Shown here: positions 8,555 through 16,346 of the stretch, piece after piece | Layout: every line of letters begins with the position of its first letter | How positions within the stretch are numbered: position 1 is the first letter of the stretch | NCBI GenBank assembly: GCA_905234195.1 | Contig: CAJOFR010000018.1 | Span: forward strand, 1-34,950 | Origin: an uncultured Selenomonadaceae bacterium | GTDB lineage: Bacteria > Bacillota > Negativicutes > Selenomonadales > Selenomonadaceae | Length of the DNA: 34,950 nucleotides | Direction of reading: 5' to 3' | The notes under the pieces: model-generated | What the model was told of the DNA's origin: nothing | Databases searched by the model: none | The model's input: only the letters and a program-made list of their open reading frames with translations | Position numbers and translations under genes: made by a program

Positions 8555-8583
8555 ATTATAACACCGGCGGAAAACAGCGTCAA
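8555..8583 (-). promoter_or_regulatory. Sigma-A type promoter of the ChW-repeat gene
   Basis: Read on the minus strand, TTGACG (8583-8578) and a perfect TATAAT (8560-8555) are separated by 17 bases. The box lies about 37 bp before the ATG of the ChW-repeat gene. This is the best consensus promoter in the window. Confidence 0.8.
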
Positions 8584-8591
8584 CAAAAACC

Positions 8592-8840
8592 TTATTCGAC
8601 TTCCAAAAGTTCAATTTGCCCTATCGCCTCACTGTACAGGAAAGCAACAGGGAGTAATCAGCTCAATTCTGCAGCCCCCCCCCATATCATTTTTGTCCTT
8701 GCCAATTCCATAAACTGAATAAAAATTTTTCGCGCCTCGTCAAGAATGCGCGGCGTGGAAACAGCGTAACCCAGCTTTTGAAAATCGGCGACGGCATCGT
8801 TTATATCCGTGACGTAATAGCCCACGTGATGAATCTGCAT
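8592..8840 (-). pseudogene. Decayed VOC/glyoxalase-family gene (internal deletion and stop)
   Basis: An ATG at 8840 behind AAGGAG opens a frame starting MQIHHVGYYVTDINDAV and reaching IQFMEL, a normal N-terminal half-module of a vicinal-oxygen-chelate protein of the methylmalonyl-CoA-epimerase-like type. The frame meets a run of nine C (8675-8683 on the plus strand) and a TGA at 8658-8660. Past the stop, the same frame reads PVAFLYSEAIGQIELLEVE and ends with TAA at 8592-8594, which looks like the C-terminus of the same family. The middle, probably 40-60 residues, is missing. A shifted frame just after the homopolymer reads IELITP, another family-like fragment. An assembly error at the homopolymer cannot be excluded. 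Confidence 0.72.
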
Positions 8841-8905
8841 GATTTTTCTCCTTGACAAATGATTTTAAATTATACCATGACACGGAAAATCGTCAATAAA
8901 AATTC

Positions 8906-8935
8906 TTGCATTTGTTATTAGTTTTGTGATATAAT
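8906..8935 (+). promoter_or_regulatory. Promoter of the rpsB-tsf operon
   Basis: TTGCAT (8906-8911) and TATAAT (8930-8935) are separated by 18 bases, giving a transcript with about 90 bases of leader before rpsB. Confidence 0.75.
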
Positions 8936-8944
8936 TTACAGCGT

Positions 8945-9015
8945 TAATGACACGCAGGGCGGAGCGTCGACCTGTGCTGAAAAGTTGATTCGGCGCGTGA
9001 ATGTCCTGCGAATGC
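8945..9015 (+). promoter_or_regulatory. Candidate structured leader of rpsB
   Basis: Between the promoter and the rpsB ribosome site, CGCAGGG (near 8953) can pair with the TCCTGCG just before the start region (near 9005-9011) with one G-U pair, enclosing GC-rich smaller helices. Ribosomal protein S2 represses its own operon through the leader in several bacteria. Whether this leader belongs to a known S2-leader class cannot be decided by eye. Confidence 0.4.
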
Positions 9016-9034
9016 AAAACAGGAGGATTTAAAA

Positions 9035-9826
9035 ATGGCAGTTATCTCAATGAAACAGCTTTTGGAAGCCGGCGTGCATTTTGGGCACCAGACCCGCCGC
9101 TGGAATCCGAAAATGGCGAAGTACATCTTCACCGAACGCAACGGAATTTACATTATTGATTTGCAAAAGACCGTTCGCAAAGTCGACGACGCCTATAATT
9201 TTATTCGCAGCGTCGCGGAGGAAGGCAAGACAATTCTTTTTGTCGGCACGAAGAAACAGGCGCAAGAGGCCGTGAAAGAAGAGGCAGTGCGCGCAGGACA
9301 ATTTTTCGTTAATGAACGTTGGCTCGGCGGCATGCTGACGAACTTCCAGACGATTCAAAAGCGTATTCATCGTCTCAAGGAACTGGAGGCAATGCAGGCT
9401 GACGGAACTTTTGACGTGCTCACAAAAAAAGAAGTCATGCAACTCAAGCACGAAATGGCTCGTCTTGAAAAATATCTCGGCGGCATTAAGGAAATGAACA
9501 AGTTGCCGGGCGCGCTCTTTATCGTTGACCCGCGCAAGGAACGTATCGCCGTCGCGGAGGCGCGCAAGCTGCATATTCCTATTGTTGCGATTGTCGACAC
9601 GAACTGCGACCCCGACGAAATAGATTATGTTATCCCCGGCAATGACGACGCAATTCGCGCGGTAAAACTTTTGACGGCAAGAATGGCCGATGCGGTCATG
9701 GAAGGTCGTCAGGGTGCGGGCGCAGATATTTTTGACAGCGCGGGCAATGTCCCCGAAACTGAAGACGAAGAACAGCCCGTCGAAGAGGAACCCGTTGAAG
9801 AAAATGTGGAGCCCGAAGAAGAATAA
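9035..9826 (+). CDS. rpsB: 30S ribosomal protein S2
   Basis: Protein S2 joins the small subunit late in assembly and helps anchor S1 or the mRNA platform. The 263 residues include the diagnostic N-terminal [20 protein letters not shown], the [12 protein letters not shown] segment near 69 and the [13 protein letters not shown] segment near 94. The C-terminus is an acidic Glu-rich tail (about residues 240-263), longer than in the shortest S2 proteins but common in Bacillota. A consensus AGGAGG lies 8 bp before the ATG. It is paired with tsf 31 bp downstream, the nearly universal arrangement. Confidence 0.97.
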   Translation: MAVISMKQLLEAGVHFGHQTRRWNPKMAKYIFTERNGIYIIDLQKTVRKVDDAYNFIRSVAEEGKTILFVGTKKQAQEAVKEEAVRAGQFFVNERWLGGMLTNFQTIQKRIHRLKELEAMQADGTFDVLTKKEVMQLKHEMARLEKYLGGIKEMNKLPGALFIVDPRKERIAVAEARKLHIPIVAIVDTNCDPDEIDYVIPGNDDAIRAVKLLTARMADAVMEGRQGAGADIFDSAGNVPETEDEEQPVEEEPVEENVEPEEE

Positions 9827-9857
9827 TTTTAGTTTGAAAATCGGAGGTTTATTATAA

Positions 9858-10742
9858 ATGGCAAATATTACTGCGGCAATGGTTAAGGATCTGCGCGAAA
9901 AAACCGGCGCGGGCATGATGGATTGCAAAAAGGCGTTGTCCGAAACCGGTGGCGACATGAAGAAGGCTATAGATTATCTTCGCGAAAAGGGAATTGCGAA
10001 GGCGGCGAAAAAATCCGGACGTATCGCGGCAGAAGGTGCCGTCGCGGCGTATGTGTCCAAAGATAAAAAAGTTGGCGTGCTCCTCGAACTCAACTGCGAA
10101 ACTGACTTCACTGCCAACAACGAAAATTTCCGCGCCCTCGAAAATAAAATTATCGAACACATTGCGAAAACCAATCCCGCTGACATTGACGCCCTTAACG
10201 CAAGCAAACTCGAAGGCAAGAAAACTGTTGCCGACTGTGTGACGGAAGCTACGGCTACTATCGGTGAAAAAATTTCCCTGCGTCGTTTCGTCCGCTACGA
10301 GACCGAAGGCAAAATCACCAGCTATATTCATATGGGCGGAAAAATCGGCGTCCTCGTTGCTCTTTCCGGTGGCAGTGACGAACTCGGCAAGGATGTTGCA
10401 ATGCAAATCGCGGCGGCTAATCCTTCGGCTATTGACCGTGACAGCGTCGACGCGTCCGAACTGGAGCACGAAAAAGAAATTCTTCGCAAGCAAGCTCTGG
10501 AAGAGGGCAAGCCCGAAAAAATCGTCGACCGCATGGTTGAAGGGCGCATTAATAAATTCTACAAGGAAGTTTGCCTCGTTGAGCAGGAGTTTGTAAAATC
10601 TGACCCGACCAACAAACAGACTGTCAAAGATATTTTGAAGGACGTAAAAGTTTTGAACTTCACGCGCTACCAACTCGGCGAAGGCATTGAGAAAAAGGAA
10701 ACTGACTTTGCTGCCGAAGTTGCCGCGCAGCTGAAAGCTTAA
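9858..10742 (+). CDS. tsf: Elongation factor Ts
   Basis: EF-Ts recycles EF-Tu by displacing GDP. The 294-residue protein opens with the UBA-like N-domain ending [16 protein letters not shown]. The [10 protein letters not shown] segment near residue 80, just after ELNCE, is the conserved core contact with EF-Tu (usually TDFVARN). Two core subdomains and a C-terminal helix follow. The ribosome site is CGGAGGT at about 9842-9848. A terminator-like hairpin follows the stop, so the operon likely ends here. Confidence 0.97.
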   Translation: MANITAAMVKDLREKTGAGMMDCKKALSETGGDMKKAIDYLREKGIAKAAKKSGRIAAEGAVAAYVSKDKKVGVLLELNCETDFTANNENFRALENKIIEHIAKTNPADIDALNASKLEGKKTVADCVTEATATIGEKISLRRFVRYETEGKITSYIHMGGKIGVLVALSGGSDELGKDVAMQIAAANPSAIDRDSVDASELEHEKEILRKQALEEGKPEKIVDRMVEGRINKFYKEVCLVEQEFVKSDPTNKQTVKDILKDVKVLNFTRYQLGEGIEKKETDFAAEVAAQLKA

Positions 10743-10769
10743 ATTAACATTTTTGGACGGAATCCAAAA

Positions 10770-10814
10770 AAATCCGCTGGGCACTTGAAATATTTCTGCA
10801 CTCGGCGGATTTTT
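10770..10814 (+). terminator. Terminator after tsf
   Basis: AAATCCGC (10770-10777) pairs with GCGGATTT (10805-10812) across a long, partly structured loop, followed by TTTTT. No clear promoter is visible between it and the next gene, which starts 33 bp later, so it may be leaky. Confidence 0.8.
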
Positions 10815-10846
10815 GTTTAATTTTTTAAGAAAAAGAGCGATTCTCT

Positions 10847-12349
10847 ATGTCAAAAACCAAAATCTTGTTTATCGCCGCGATTTTTGTCCTGTTGCTTAGC
10901 GGGTGCGGAAAATCTGACAAGGCGGAAGAAATTAACGACCTTGAGGAACTGAATCAGTCGAAATACAAAATCGGCGCGGTAGTCGGCGCGGCGTCCGAAC
11001 CCTATGTCGGAAAAGCTTTTCCCAATGCTGCCGAAGAACAATTTGCGGATTTGAATAACTTGATAGCGGCGTTGGAGAACGGGCAGATAGACGCGATTGT
11101 TTTCACGCGAGCGACGCTGGAAAGCATAATGGAGGAAAAATCCGCGACGCTGAAAATTTTAGATGAGCCGGTCGGCATGACTGATATTCACACCGTAATT
11201 TCTCCGCACACGAAAATAAAAAATCTGGAGCAGGAACTGAACGAATTTTTGGCGGCGGCAAAAGCTGACGGCACACTCGAAAGAATGTACAAATATTGGT
11301 TGGTAGACCACGAAACCGCGATGCCCGAAATTCCTCGTCCGCAAAACCCCACGAAAAAACTTGTTGTCGGAACCGGCGGGGACACTATGCCCATGAATTT
11401 TTACGTCGGCGAAAAACTTAGCGGCTTTGACGTAGAAATTACCGAAAGATTTGCCGCCGCTTACGGTTACGAAATCGAATACCGCGTTGAGCCTTTTCTG
11501 TCACAGCTTTCCGACGCCGAATTTGGAAAAATTGATTTGGTGGCCGGCAGTATCATGTACACCGACGAGCGCGCAGAACGTGTGATTTTCCCGAAGACTC
11601 CGCTTTTCTCCCTGCCTATCTCCGTCATTGTCAGGAAGGAGGGCGCGCCGCTCGCGCAGGAAAATTTCTTCGAGAGCTTGCAAGAATCTTTCGAGAAAAC
11701 TTTGATTCGCGAAGACCGTTACAAAATGGTTTTGGAAGGCTTGAAAGTCACGCTGATTCTGTCAATCGGCTCCCTTATTCTGGGAACGTTGCTTGGATTT
11801 TTGTTTTGCATTTTGAAACGTAGTAAAATTAAAATAGTTTCCAAAATAATGGAAGGTTTTATCGCGCTGATGAGCGGGCTGCCGATTGTTTTAACGCTGA
11901 TGATTTGCTTTTATATTGTTTTCTCGTCGACGAGCCTGAGCGGTATAAGCATTGCGATAATTGCGTTTTCGGTTGACTTCGGTTGCTACGTCGCAATAAT
12001 TTTGAACAGCGGCATTGAAGGCGTGGCGGTCGGTGAAATCGAGGCGGCGACGGCAATGGGCATGAGCAACATACAAACTTTCTTCAAGATAATTTTACCG
12101 CAAGCCGTCAAAAATATTTTCGGCGTCTACCGGCGGCAAGTCATATCGCTGATAAAAGCAACTTCAATCGTCGGATATATCGCAGTGCAGGATTTGACGA
12201 AGGTGTCGGATATAATTCGCGCGCGGACTTACGAGGCGTTTTTCTCGTTGATTTTTACGGCGGTAATTTATTTTATAATCGCCCGCATTTGTATATTCCT
12301 GCTGGACGTGGCGGAAAGAGAAGTCAATCGGAGGAAAAAATATGTCTAA
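10847..12349 (+). CDS. Amino-acid ABC importer: lipoprotein with permuted substrate-binding lobes fused to a permease
   Basis: A single 500-residue chain combines receptor and channel. Residues 1-20 are a lipoprotein signal with lipobox LSGC (Cys20). Residues about 38-155 resemble the second lobe and C-terminal part of a family 3 solute-binding protein (KIGAVVGAASEPYV through LERMYKYWL). Residues about 168-270 resemble the first lobe (LVVGTGGDTMPMNFY, LSGFDVEITERFAA, then ITDER-like YTDERAERVIF). From 285 on is a HisM/GlnP-type permease with the EAA loop EIEAATAMGMSNIQTFFKIILPQA near 405. The binding lobes are thus in permuted order. Comparable chains exist in other anaerobes as far as I recall. 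The stop overlaps the ATPase gene by 8 bp. Confidence 0.85.
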   Translation: MSKTKILFIAAIFVLLLSGCGKSDKAEEINDLEELNQSKYKIGAVVGAASEPYVGKAFPNAAEEQFADLNNLIAALENGQIDAIVFTRATLESIMEEKSATLKILDEPVGMTDIHTVISPHTKIKNLEQELNEFLAAAKADGTLERMYKYWLVDHETAMPEIPRPQNPTKKLVVGTGGDTMPMNFYVGEKLSGFDVEITERFAAAYGYEIEYRVEPFLSQLSDAEFGKIDLVAGSIMYTDERAERVIFPKTPLFSLPISVIVRKEGAPLAQENFFESLQESFEKTLIREDRYKMVLEGLKVTLILSIGSLILGTLLGFLFCILKRSKIKIVSKIMEGFIALMSGLPIVLTLMICFYIVFSSTSLSGISIAIIAFSVDFGCYVAIILNSGIEGVAVGEIEAATAMGMSNIQTFFKIILPQAVKNIFGVYRRQVISLIKATSIVGYIAVQDLTKVSDIIRARTYEAFFSLIFTAVIYFIIARICIFLLDVAEREVNRRKKYV

Positions 12350-13439
12350 GGGAAAAAAATTGCTTGAAGTCAAACACCTGCGGAAAAAATTTTCGGACAG
12401 CGAACCTCTCAAAGACATAAACTGCGAAATTCACGAAGGCGAAGTCATTTCCATAATAGGATCGAGCGGCACGGGTAAATCAACTTTTTTGCGGTGCATT
12501 AATCGCCTGGAAAAACCTACGAGCGGACAAATATTTTTTCGCGGAGAGGAAATAACCGACGATCCAAACGTTATTCGTCCTTTGCGGCAGAAAATCGGCA
12601 TGGTTTTTCAGTCGTTCAATCTCTTTTCAAACATGAGCATAATCGAAAATATAATCACCGGTCCGATATTGCTGAGAAATTTTTCGCAGGAAGAGGCAAT
12701 CAAAAAGGCAACGGCTTTGCTGGAAATGGTCGGGCTTTCGCAAAAAGCAAACAGCTATCCGGACGAACTTAGCGGCGGGCAAAAACAGCGCATTGCGATT
12801 ATTCGGACGCTGGCAATGGAGCCGGAAGTAATTTTGTTCGACGAGCCGACAAGCGCACTGGATCCGCGCATGGTCGACGAAGTTTTGGCGTTCATTCGCG
12901 CGCTCGCCACGAAGGAAAATTACGCGATGCTTATCGTCACCCACGAAATGCGCTTTGCCGAAAACGTAAGCAACAGAATTTTTTTCATGAACGAAGGATT
13001 GATTTACGAGGAAGGCACGCCGCAGGAGATTTTCCACGCGCCGCGCAGGGACGCCACAAAAATTTTCGTGAACAGGCTGAAAACTTACGAGAAAACTCTT
13101 GACGACGCGGAAATTAATTTGAGCATGATTCAAGCCGGGATTGAAAGATTTGCGCGTGACCAATTTATGAGCCGCCGCAAAAGTATGATTCTGCAACTTA
13201 TTTTTGAAGAGATGGTCTACGGGCAACTGATAAATCGTTACAAAAAAATCCCCGTGACCATGAAAATCATGTACGACGATGTTCACGACGAATGCGACGT
13301 GAAAATTTCTTACGGCGGTGAAAAATTTAATCCGCTTGAAGAAATTGTGAGCATCTCTTTGATTTTCCTTGAGGGGATTGTTCAGAAGAGCGAATATAAT
13401 TTCGATGGCGAAAATGTTTTGTATTTCAGGACGGTTTGA
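12342..13439 (+). CDS. Amino-acid ABC transporter ATPase with a C-terminal HATPase-like extension
   Basis: The first ~240 residues are a GlnQ-type ATPase with Walker A GSSGTGKST, Q-loop VFQSFNLF, signature LSGGQKQR, Walker B ILFDEPTSALDP and switch His in VTHEM, so it should be active. The remaining ~120 residues are not part of the ABC fold. They resemble a RsbW/HATPase_c-like domain: LQLIFEEMVYGQLINRY sits where the N-box helix would be and ISYGGEKFNPLEE where the G1 box (DxGxxFxPL) would be. The nucleotide-contacting Asn and Asp are absent, so this domain probably does not bind ATP and may be regulatory. That assignment is by eye. It is translationally coupled to the fused receptor-permease gene. 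Confidence 0.85.
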   Translation: MSKGKKLLEVKHLRKKFSDSEPLKDINCEIHEGEVISIIGSSGTGKSTFLRCINRLEKPTSGQIFFRGEEITDDPNVIRPLRQKIGMVFQSFNLFSNMSIIENIITGPILLRNFSQEEAIKKATALLEMVGLSQKANSYPDELSGGQKQRIAIIRTLAMEPEVILFDEPTSALDPRMVDEVLAFIRALATKENYAMLIVTHEMRFAENVSNRIFFMNEGLIYEEGTPQEIFHAPRRDATKIFVNRLKTYEKTLDDAEINLSMIQAGIERFARDQFMSRRKSMILQLIFEEMVYGQLINRYKKIPVTMKIMYDDVHDECDVKISYGGEKFNPLEEIVSISLIFLEGIVQKSEYNFDGENVLYFRTV

Positions 13440-13442
13440 TGT

Positions 13443-14456
13443 TTATTCTGCGCCGGCGGTAAATCTGCGCGAAACTTCAGCGGCCTCTGCCCTAAGGGTT
13501 TGAGCTTGCCGCTGTTTTTCTTCGGCAAATTTTATCGTCGTCGCCTTCCTGTCCTCCATCCAGCGCGCGTAGTCTTCAGCGTAGCCAATCTCCAAATCAC
13601 AAATTTTCATGTACAGATTCTGCAAGCTCCCTGCGGCGGCGGGCACCGACAAGCCGAAAAGTTCTTGCCTGCGTACTTCCCAATCTTTTTTAATCACGTC
13701 AAGCATCAAATTTTTCAGCTCCGAACGGGTATTGCTTTGACCTATCCCGCCAATCGCAAGGGAAGAATATTTTTGCTCCGCCTCCGAAATAGTTTTATCG
13801 TGGCGGGAATTTATTTCAGCCGTCTTTTCTAAATATCTCTCAAGTTGCGCACGACGGACGGCAGTTATTTGGCTCATGAAGTCCCCAAAATTTTCCAGGC
13901 GAACGAATTGCCAACGCCCCAATTCATTTTGATTCAAGACGGCTTTTAAAACAAACTCCCTCCCGATTTCCGGCTGATAAATCCGAACGCTCGCAACTGC
14001 CTCATCAAAATCGGAATTAATTTCTACTCCGTCCACACCGCGATATTCAATCCTGTCGATACCCGCCCGCTTCAAGAGTTCGCTGACTCCGGTGTCCTTG
14101 CTCTCGTTAAATGCGCCCGTCGCCACGTAGGATTCAATCGCCGTTTTCAAACTGGAAAGGAGCGGAGCTTTCATCATCTGCGTAAAATTTTTCACGGCGT
14201 CTTTCGCGTCGTTGCTCATGGATTTATCGACGTCCGTCAAGCCCTCAACAAGCCCGTCGTAGCTCGTGTTCAGTACGCCGTCCAAGTCAACAACGTCGTA
14301 AAAAGATTTTGTGTCGTGATTTTCTATCGCCTGTTCCAAAGTTTCAATCGCGTAGTCGGGCGTTCGTTGGTTCGCGTTAAGACAGTAGTAGCCGCCGCCC
14401 GCGATAATCAACGCAACAACACCCGCACCAATTCCGATTTTAATTTTGTTGTCCAT
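13443..14456 (-). CDS. Membrane-anchored DUF2939-like protein
   Basis: From the ATG at 14456 (GAGGGG site 7 bases upstream) the protein has 337 residues. The longer frame from 14471 begins on the ribosome site itself and is rejected. One N-terminal membrane helix (about residues 5-25, rich in Gly, Ala, Ile) anchors it with the bulk probably outside. The segment after the helix, PDYAIETLEQAIENHDTKSF and then VVDLDGVLN, matches the pattern of DUF2939 proteins (periplasmic or cell-envelope, function unknown). The C-terminal third is a charged helix with coiled-coil tendency. It converges on the ABC ATPase gene with only 3 bp between stops, leaving no room for a separate terminator. Confidence 0.75.
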   Translation of the reverse strand: MDNKIKIGIGAGVVALIIAGGGYYCLNANQRTPDYAIETLEQAIENHDTKSFYDVVDLDGVLNTSYDGLVEGLTDVDKSMSNDAKDAVKNFTQMMKAPLLSSLKTAIESYVATGAFNESKDTGVSELLKRAGIDRIEYRGVDGVEINSDFDEAVASVRIYQPEIGREFVLKAVLNQNELGRWQFVRLENFGDFMSQITAVRRAQLERYLEKTAEINSRHDKTISEAEQKYSSLAIGGIGQSNTRSELKNLMLDVIKKDWEVRRQELFGLSVPAAAGSLQNLYMKICDLEIGYAEDYARWMEDRKATTIKFAEEKQRQAQTLRAEAAEVSRRFTAGAE

Positions 14457-14611
14457 AAAAAGACCCCTCATGAAAAAATTTTTCAGATATATTCGGCGGC
14501 GTCAAAGATTATTCCTGCAGATTGCAAGCGTACCATTTAGACGAAACATAAGAGGAATTTTCTGCGCGGCGGCGAAATTACCACAGTAAATTTTTTTAAG
14601 GAGATTTTCAG
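14457..14611. other. Divergent intergenic region between the DUF2939-like gene and trpB
   Basis: The 155 bp hold the two ribosome sites (GAGGGG for the minus gene, AAGGAGAT at 14600-14607 for trpB) and A/T-rich DNA. No T-box features, tryptophan-codon leader peptide or clear consensus promoter could be identified on either strand. Confidence 0.5.
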
Positions 14612-15835
14612 ATGGATTACTCGACTTACTTAAAAAATTATCCGTCGAAGGACGGACGTTTCGGAAAATTTGGCGGCGCGTACCTGCCGGAAAATCTTGT
14701 GCCGGCAATGCAGGAAATTAACGACGCCTACTTGACGATTTGTCATTCGTCGCAATTTATAAACGAGTTGCGCAGGATTCGCAGGGAATTTCAGGGACGT
14801 CCGACGCCTGTCTATCATTGCGAAAGGCTTAGCCAAAAAATCGGCAAGTGTCAGATTTATCTCAAGCGCGAGGATTTGAATCACACGGGCGCGCACAAAC
14901 TTAATCACTGCATGGGCGAAGGGCTCCTTGCGAAATTCATGGGCAAGAAAAGAATTATCGCGGAGACCGGCGCGGGACAACACGGCGTTGCGCTGGCGAC
15001 GGCGGCGGCTTTTTTCGGGCTGGAGTGCACAATTTACATGGGCGAAGTCGATATCGCCAAACAAGCCCCGAATGTTGCGCGCATGAAAGTTCTCGGCACT
15101 AACGTTGTTCCCGTCACGCGCGGGCTGAAAACTTTAAAGGAGGCAGTCGACGCCGCCTTTGAAGATTATCTCGAAAACTACAAGGACACGATTTACTGCA
15201 TAGGTTCTGCGGTGGGTCCGCACCCCTTCCCGATGATTGTTCGCGATTTTCAAATGGTTGTCGGCTACGAGGCGCGCGAACAGTTCAAGGATATGATGGG
15301 ATTTTTGCCGGACGTCGTGACGGCTTGCGTTGGCGGCGGCTCTAATTCTATCGGAATGTTTTTGCCCTTCGTGAATGATCCCGTTGATATTGTCGGGGTT
15401 GAGCCGCTGGGGCGCGGTGAAAAAGTCGGTGACCATGCGGCGTCAATGACATACGGTTCTGAAGGCGTCATGCATGGTTTTGATAGTATCATGTTGAAAA
15501 ATGACAACGGGGAGCCCGCGCCGGTTTATTCCATTGCCAGCGGGCTGGATTATCCTTCGGTTGGTCCGGAGCATGCTTTTCTGCGCGAACTCGGTCGCGT
15601 GAAATATGACGTGGCGACGGACAGGGAGGCGGTTGACGCTTTCTTCAAGCTTAGCCGCTACGAGGGAATTATTCCCGCGCTGGAAAGTTCTCATGCTTTG
15701 GCGTACGCTATGCGCCGCGCGAAGGAGATGGGGCAAGGTTCTATCCTCGTCAATCTCAGCGGGCGTGGCGATAAAGATTTAGATTACGTCATTGAAAAAT
15801 ACGGCTTCGGAGAAGATTTTGTGGACTTCGATTGA
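14612..15835 (+). CDS. trpB: Tryptophan synthase beta chain
   Basis: TrpB joins indole and serine to tryptophan. The 407 residues carry the PLP lysine in [11 protein letters not shown], the catalytic Glu in [14 protein letters not shown], the phosphate loop [12 protein letters not shown] and the C-terminal SGRGDKD. All key residues are present. The [16 protein letters not shown] and [13 protein letters not shown] variants differ from the enterobacterial type and resemble a TrpB subgroup seen in other anaerobes. It stands alone: no trpA, trpC, trpD or trpE is in the window. It may salvage indole from outside, or serve a trpA located elsewhere. Confidence 0.93.
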   Translation: MDYSTYLKNYPSKDGRFGKFGGAYLPENLVPAMQEINDAYLTICHSSQFINELRRIRREFQGRPTPVYHCERLSQKIGKCQIYLKREDLNHTGAHKLNHCMGEGLLAKFMGKKRIIAETGAGQHGVALATAAAFFGLECTIYMGEVDIAKQAPNVARMKVLGTNVVPVTRGLKTLKEAVDAAFEDYLENYKDTIYCIGSAVGPHPFPMIVRDFQMVVGYEAREQFKDMMGFLPDVVTACVGGGSNSIGMFLPFVNDPVDIVGVEPLGRGEKVGDHAASMTYGSEGVMHGFDSIMLKNDNGEPAPVYSIASGLDYPSVGPEHAFLRELGRVKYDVATDREAVDAFFKLSRYEGIIPALESSHALAYAMRRAKEMGQGSILVNLSGRGDKDLDYVIEKYGFGEDFVDFD

Positions 15836-15862
15836 AATTTGAACGCCTTGTAAAAATAAAAA

Positions 15863-15901
15863 CTCCTGTCGAAAAAAATTTCCGGCAGGAGCTTTTTTTT
15901 T
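15863..15901. terminator. Bidirectional terminator between trpB and the PTS IIA gene
   Basis: CTCCTGTCG (15863-15871) pairs with CGGCAGGAG (15883-15891), nine pairs with one U-G, followed by nine T on the plus strand. On the minus strand the same hairpin is followed by TTTTTATTTTT, so it can end both converging transcripts. Confidence 0.88.
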
Positions 15902-15921
15902 ATCTTAAGTTCAAAAATTTT

Positions 15922-16284
15922 CTACTTGGAATAAAACATAAGAGTATCGCCCGGGCGGAGTCTGGGCGGAATGGATCCTTTAACGACGATTTGACCGGGC
16001 ATCGTCCCTTGTCCGTTCACGACAACAGTGCAATGACCGCCTTCGCGCAGATTTTTATTGGCGGCGTCACCAACTTTTTCGACGGTGAAATCAGTGTTGC
16101 CGACCTTCAGCTCGTCACCGACGACGATATCGGCTTTGAGTTCGGCAACCGTGTGCTGTACGACCATATCAGCGAGATTCGGGCGAAAATTTTCGTCCAT
16201 CAAAATAAAACTCTTGTTGCTGTCCAAGAAAGGGCGCGCGTCTTTTCCAACAGCTGTGAACCTAACCTCGTATTTGACTTCCAT
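15922..16284 (-). CDS. PTS glucitol/sorbitol-type IIA component, orphan
   Basis: The 120-residue protein matches the GutA-type IIA family: MEVKYEVRFTAVGKDA at the start, the NLADMVVQHT segment carrying the putative phosphorylated His, DIVVGDELKVG, GDAANKNLREGGHCTVV, and the closing RPGDTLMFY. In sorbitol PTS systems this subunit passes phosphate from HPr to IIB. No IIB, IIC or polyol dehydrogenase gene is nearby, so it may serve a distant permease or act as a phosphate-sensing regulator. The start at 16284 (AAGGAAGGTGA upstream) is preferred over 16329, whose extra 15 residues overlap the promoter. Confidence 0.87.
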   Translation of the reverse strand: MEVKYEVRFTAVGKDARPFLDSNKSFILMDENFRPNLADMVVQHTVAELKADIVVGDELKVGNTDFTVEKVGDAANKNLREGGHCTVVVNGQGTMPGQIVVKGSIPPRLRPGDTLMFYSK

Positions 16285-16306
16285 TAAAATCACCTTCCTT
16301 GCCCGT

Positions 16307-16336
16307 ATAATACCACAGTTAAGTTTCATATTACAA
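16307..16336 (-). promoter_or_regulatory. Promoter of the orphan PTS IIA gene
   Basis: On the minus strand TTGTAA (16336-16331) and TATTAT (16312-16307) are 18 bases apart, about 22 bp before the start codon. This makes the gene a separate transcription unit from the exporter gene upstream. Confidence 0.6.
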
Positions 16337-16346
16337 GAAAATTTTT

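Noticed and set aside
8640-8700. Selenocysteine at the in-frame TGA of the VOC remnant
   Set aside because: No Sec family match at this position, and the central part of the domain is missing, so decay or misassembly explains it better.
9047-10784. Two long minus-strand ORFs opposite rpsB and tsf
   Set aside because: Shadows of two unmistakable housekeeping genes.
14457-14611. T-box or trp leader before trpB
   Set aside because: No specifier stem, no TGGNACCGCG-like T-box sequence, no Trp codon run and no terminator in this region.
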